A program made the translations under genes and the position numbers. Below the pieces are notes generated by a model that saw only the letters and a program-made list of their open reading frames with translations, was not told the DNA's origin and ran no database searches. DNA of 23,900 bases from Wocania_A sp964021735 (lineage in GTDB: Bacteria; Bacteroidota; Bacteroidia; Flavobacteriales; Flavobacteriaceae), in the NCBI RefSeq assembly GCF_964021735.1, contig NZ_CAXIBN010000029.1, positions 1-23,900 of the forward strand, read 5' to 3'. Below, one piece after another: positions 21,716 to 23,900 of the stretch (position 1 is the first letter of the stretch; every line of letters starts with the position of its first letter).

Positions 21716-22562
21716 CGCTAGCCTATACTCTACAAAACGCCTTATTGATGAAGCAGAAAGTAGAGGTCATGAGGTTGAAGTGATTGATCCCTTAAAGTGC
21801 GATATTATTATAGAGCGCGAAAAACCTACTATTTTTTATAAAGATCGTTATCTAGATTATGTAGATGCTGTTATTCCAAGAATTGGAGCATCAATTACCT
21901 TTTATGGTTGTGCTGTGGTAAGGCAGTTTGAAGAAATGGGTGTTTTTACAATTGCATCTTCAGACTCTATTTCAAGATCAAGAGACAAATTAAGAAGTTT
22001 ACAGCGTTTAAGCAAAGCCGGAATAGGTATGCCAAAAACAGTATTTACTAATTATTCTAGAGATGTTGAAGAAGTAGTAGAACATGTTGGAGGTACCCCA
22101 GTAATTATTAAATTACTAGAAGGCACTCAAGGTTTAGGTGTTGTTTTAGCCGAAACAAAAAATGCTGCCGAATCTGTTTTAGAAGCTTTTAATGGTTTAC
22201 AAGCACGGGTTATTGTACAAGAATATATTAAAGAAGCTAAGGGTGCAGACTTAAGAGCTTTAATAGTAGATGGGCAAGTTGTTGGAGCTATGAAACGTCA
22301 AGGAAAAGAAGGTGAATTCCGTTCTAATTTACACCGTGGTGGGTCGGCAAATATTATTAAATTAGACGCAGACGAATTAAAAGTGGCCATGAATGCGGCT
22401 AAAGTATTAAAACTACCAGTTTGTGGTGTAGATATGTTGCAATCGGCACGCGGACCATTACTTTTAGAAGTCAATTCTACTCCTGGCTTAGAAGGTATTG
22501 AAACCGCAACAGGCAAAAATATTGCCAGAGCCATTATTACTTTTATTGAGCGTAATAGATAA
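21690..22562 (+). CDS. rimK: RimK family ATP-grasp alpha-L-glutamate ligase
   Basis: An ATP-grasp ligase that in E. coli adds glutamates to the C-terminus of ribosomal protein S6 and can also make poly-glutamate. The 290-residue sequence follows E. coli RimK closely by eye: LSRNASLYSTKRL (6-18), VIPRIGASITFYG (61-73), RSRDKLRS (96-103), the ATP-binding core IIKLLEGTQGLGVVLAE (139-155) with K141, VQEYIKEAKGAD (176-187), FRSNLHRGG (210-218) and the metal ligands E260 and N262 in LLLEVNSTPGLEGIE. All key positions are intact. Its start is inside the rimB-like gene and its stop directly precedes the next ATG, so the three genes are translationally coupled. Whether S6 is the target here cannot be told without its C-terminal sequence. 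Confidence 0.96.
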   Translation: MNIVILSRNASLYSTKRLIDEAESRGHEVEVIDPLKCDIIIEREKPTIFYKDRYLDYVDAVIPRIGASITFYGCAVVRQFEEMGVFTIASSDSISRSRDKLRSLQRLSKAGIGMPKTVFTNYSRDVEEVVEHVGGTPVIIKLLEGTQGLGVVLAETKNAAESVLEAFNGLQARVIVQEYIKEAKGADLRALIVDGQVVGAMKRQGKEGEFRSNLHRGGSANIIKLDADELKVAMNAAKVLKLPVCGVDMLQSARGPLLLEVNSTPGLEGIETATGKNIARAIITFIERNR

Positions 22563-23534
22563 ATGAGCAAAAAAGATGTTTTAGAAATATTAGGTGTTAA
22601 AGTAGCTCTTGGCGAAAGTGCTACTGTTACTTTTGAGGTTGCAAAGTTACATACTCGCAATACCCTAGATGTTCCTATAATTATTGAACGTTCTAAAAAA
22701 CCAGGGCCTACAGTATTAATTACTGCGGGTATACATGGCGATGAAGTTAATGGGGTAGAAATAGTCCGCCAAATTATAGCTAAAGACATTAACAAACCCA
22801 AACGAGGTACCATTATTTGTGTTCCAACTATCAATGTTTTTGGCTTTTTAAATATGGATCGACTATTTCCAGATGGTCGCGATCTTAATCGTGTTTTTCC
22901 TGGAAGCATCGATGGTTCTTTAGCAAGTAGGGTCGCTCATTTTGTAATGTCTGAAATTGTACCTCATGCCGATTTTGTAATGGATTTTCATACTGGAGGC
23001 GCAGACCGATTTAATGCTGCACAAATACGCATTATCAACAACGACACAAGACTCACAGAATTAGCGCATGTTTTTGGTGCTCCTTTTATTTTTTATTCAG
23101 AAAACTTAAATAAATCCTTTAGAAATGCTTGTCACAAAGTTGGTGTTCCTATGCTTTTATTTGAAGGCGGAAAATCCTTTAACATACATAGCACTATTAC
23201 AAATACTGGTGTTAATGGTGTTAAACGCGTTTTACATCATTTAGAAATGTTAAACACTAAATTTAAAGTATCTAAACCAAAAAAAGAAGCTGTAGTTATA
23301 AGTAAAAGTAAATGGCTAAGGGCTAAGTTTTCTGGCATGTTTAAAGCAACAGTAGCTATTAACGCTTTTGTTGAAAAAGGTGATGTATTAGGGAATATTA
23401 CAGATCCTTACGGAAGTTTTAACCATTTTGTAAAAGCACCAAATGCAGGTTATATTTTTAATGTAAACCAATCTCCTATTATTTACCAAGGTGATGCCAT
23501 TTTTCATATTACTACAAAACTTGAAAATGAATAA
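22563..23534 (+). CDS. Succinylglutamate desuccinylase/aspartoacylase (M14-type) family protein
   Basis: A 323-residue zinc carboxypeptidase-like hydrolase of the AspA/AstE subfamily. Zinc ligands are H58 and E61 (ITAGIHGDEVNG) and H143 (MDFHTGG); the catalytic glutamate is E201 in LFEGG. R107/N109 in GRDLNRVFPG (106-115) correspond to the substrate-carboxylate arginine region. A C-terminal beta-barrel-like extension (about 245-320, VEKGDVLGNITDPYG and APNAGYIFN) is typical of this subfamily. Members cleave N-acyl amino acids or amide bonds. Its ATG follows the rimK stop without a gap, which supports a role on a RimK product, such as removing an added glutamate or processing a glutamyl compound; this is inference. 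A standalone deacylase role in amino-acid metabolism is an alternative. Confidence 0.92.
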   Translation: MSKKDVLEILGVKVALGESATVTFEVAKLHTRNTLDVPIIIERSKKPGPTVLITAGIHGDEVNGVEIVRQIIAKDINKPKRGTIICVPTINVFGFLNMDRLFPDGRDLNRVFPGSIDGSLASRVAHFVMSEIVPHADFVMDFHTGGADRFNAAQIRIINNDTRLTELAHVFGAPFIFYSENLNKSFRNACHKVGVPMLLFEGGKSFNIHSTITNTGVNGVKRVLHHLEMLNTKFKVSKPKKEAVVISKSKWLRAKFSGMFKATVAINAFVEKGDVLGNITDPYGSFNHFVKAPNAGYIFNVNQSPIIYQGDAIFHITTKLENE

Positions 23535-23900
23535 ATCTGAAATACGTAAAAAATACAAGTCATTACGAAACCATTTATCTTTAAAAGATATTGATGAGAA
23601 AAGTTTAGTTATTTCAAATCAATTATTAAAATTAGATATTTGGGATAAATCGTTCTATCATATTTTTTTATCTATTGAAGAACACAAAGAAATTAATACC
23701 GATTATATTTTAAATATTCTAGCAGGAAAAGATAAAAATATTGTTGTTTCTAAATGTAATTTTAAAAACACCTCATTAATCAACTACTTATTAACAGACA
23801 GTACAATAATTAAAAAAAGTGCTTGGGGTATTCCTGAACCTGTTAATGGTATTGAAATTGACGACAATAAAATAGATGTAGTTTTCGTACCACTTTTAGC
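23527..23900 (+). CDS. 5-Formyltetrahydrofolate cyclo-ligase, C-terminus cut by the window edge
   Basis: The ATG at 23527 overlaps the previous stop by 8 bp, and the frame stays open to the edge (124 codons). The N-terminal block MNKSEIRKKYKSLRNHLS is typical of the family, where the basic stretch binds ATP phosphates. Further along are the strand FYHIFLSIEEHKEINTDYI, the WGIPEP motif that leads to the folate/metal site, and the start of IDVVFVPLLA, which in complete proteins continues to a GxGxGxYDR loop. The enzyme makes 5,10-methenyltetrahydrofolate from 5-formyltetrahydrofolate with ATP. A functional link to the rimK operon is not evident. Confidence 0.93.
   Translation, partial: MNKSEIRKKYKSLRNHLSLKDIDEKSLVISNQLLKLDIWDKSFYHIFLSIEEHKEINTDYILNILAGKDKNIVVSKCNFKNTSLINYLLTDSTIIKKSAWGIPEPVNGIEIDDNKIDVVFVPLL

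Noticed and set aside
22298..22909. A 203-codon open frame on the minus strand across the rimK / AstE-like junction
   Set aside because: It is fully antisense to two genes with intact catalytic motifs, and its product is low-complexity with no recognisable fold; it is a shadow of their codon use.

Overview
The window looks like a chromosomal segment of a Flavobacteriaceae bacterium (Bacteroidota). It is AT-rich. It carries two SusC-like TonB-dependent receptors with N-terminal carboxypeptidase-regulatory-like domains, a DUF5689 surface-type lipoprotein, and several upstream boxes that fit the Bacteroidota -7 consensus TAnnTTTG. Shine-Dalgarno sequences are mostly absent. No transposase, integrase, phage gene, CRISPR array, tRNA or rRNA was seen. 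All but the two edge genes look intact.

Layout. Positions 1-374 hold the N-terminal part of a small membrane protein (minus strand). Positions 418-5892 hold an uptake-type locus: a TonB receptor and a DUF5689 / choice-of-anchor J lipoprotein on the minus strand, with an exported endonuclease/exonuclease/phosphatase-fold enzyme divergent on the plus strand. Positions 5949-6386 encode a four-helix membrane protein, and 6489-9077 a second TonB receptor with its own terminator, -7 box and a 26-bp perfect dyad upstream. From 16610 down to 9257 runs a minus-strand series: homogentisate dioxygenase, 4-hydroxyphenylpyruvate dioxygenase, a DUF3108 protein, a tryptophan 2,3-dioxygenase-family protein, an M23 peptidase lipoprotein and glucose-6-phosphate isomerase. 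The last four are tightly packed or overlapping and probably one transcript. The two tyrosine-catabolic genes are separated by a 225-bp non-coding block of repeat-like and foldable sequence. Positions 16821-21179 (minus) hold a patatin/Omp85-type outer-membrane phospholipase, a 92-residue membrane-anchored protein and uvrC. Positions 21272-23900 (plus) form an overlapping operon: a RimB-like retropepsin, the ATP-grasp ligase RimK, an AspA/AstE-type M14 hydrolase and the start of 5-formyltetrahydrofolate cyclo-ligase.

How the genes work together. HppD and HmgA catalyse consecutive steps of tyrosine breakdown (4-hydroxyphenylpyruvate to homogentisate to maleylacetoacetate), and the TDO-family enzyme would open tryptophan breakdown; the later enzymes of both routes are not in the window. 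The RimB-RimK-AstE set is a compact glutamate-ligation module with one writer and two candidate trimming enzymes. The DUF5689/TonB receptor/EEP set may bind, cut and import a phosphodiester-containing nutrient such as nucleic acid; this is inference.

Most worth a second look: the repeat-like, strongly foldable block between hppD and hmgA; the RimB-RimK-AstE operon; the HxC variant in the M23 peptidase; the perfect dyad at the second TonB receptor promoter; and the forced non-ATG start of the TDO gene.
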